In this document: positions 5,936 through 5,949 of the stretch, piece after piece | Numbering within the stretch: position 1 is the stretch's first letter | Layout: each line of letters opens with the position of its first letter | Notes under the pieces: generated by a model | Database searches by the model: none | Seen by the model: only the letters and a program-made list of their open reading frames with translations | Told to the model about the DNA's origin: nothing | Assembly: GCA_038231495.1 (NCBI GenBank) | Contig: JBBRLG010000469.1 | Span: 1 to 5,949, forward strand | Source: JBBRLG01 sp038231495 | Lineage (GTDB): Bacteria > Planctomycetota > Planctomycetia > Gemmatales > Gemmataceae | Direction: 5' to 3' | Length of the DNA: 5,949 bases | Position numbers and translations under genes: made by a program

Positions 5936-5949
5936 CTTTCCCCCCCTTA
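5936..5949 (+). repeat. C/G-run repeat, copy 4, cut by the window end
   Basis: CTTTC followed by a seven-C run and TTA repeats the beginning of copy 3 and continues out of the window. It indicates that a further copy starts about 30 bp after copy 3 ends. The stem cannot be confirmed because its G-rich half is outside. Confidence 0.5.

Overview
The window looks like chromosomal DNA from a high-GC planctomycete, probably of the Gemmataceae or a related PVC-group lineage. The evidence is a large membrane Ser/Thr protein kinase with the N-terminal region, kinase fold and TPR-containing outer domain typical of planctomycete paralogues. C/G-run hairpin repeats in and between genes, and a repeat of a kind I recall from PVC genomes, agree with this. 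The species cannot be fixed from the sequence alone. All three convincing genes are on the + strand.

Layout. Bases 1-156 hold an inverted-orientation copy of a C/G-run hairpin repeat and the leader of the kinase gene. Bases 157-3264 encode a 1035-residue protein: a short N-terminal helical region, a kinase domain, one transmembrane helix, then a large outer region with TPR-like helices. Another copy of the C/G-run repeat lies in frame inside the kinase domain (641-681). A second segment that looks inserted lies near the C-terminus (about 2944-3054). The DFG motif reads NFG, so catalytic activity is in doubt.

Bases 3265-3780 contain no convincing gene. They hold a possible short coding remnant, a mirror-symmetric inverted-repeat element of about 300 bp built from several hairpins (3360-3656), and a second dispersed-type repeat whose hairpin and T-run could act as a minus-strand terminator. 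Then come bioA (3781-5145) and bioD (5153-5836), separated by 7 bp and surely cotranscribed. Bases 5837-5949 hold one complete copy and one edge-truncated copy of the C/G-run repeat.

Function. BioA converts 8-amino-7-oxononanoate (KAPA) to 7,8-diaminononanoate (DAPA). BioD closes the ureido ring with CO2 and ATP to give dethiobiotin. The two are successive steps of biotin synthesis. bioF and bioB are not in view. Nothing ties the kinase to biotin synthesis beyond adjacency. I do not see an undescribed multi-gene system. The most notable features are the repeat load, including in-frame repeat insertion into a kinase domain, and the altered DFG motif.
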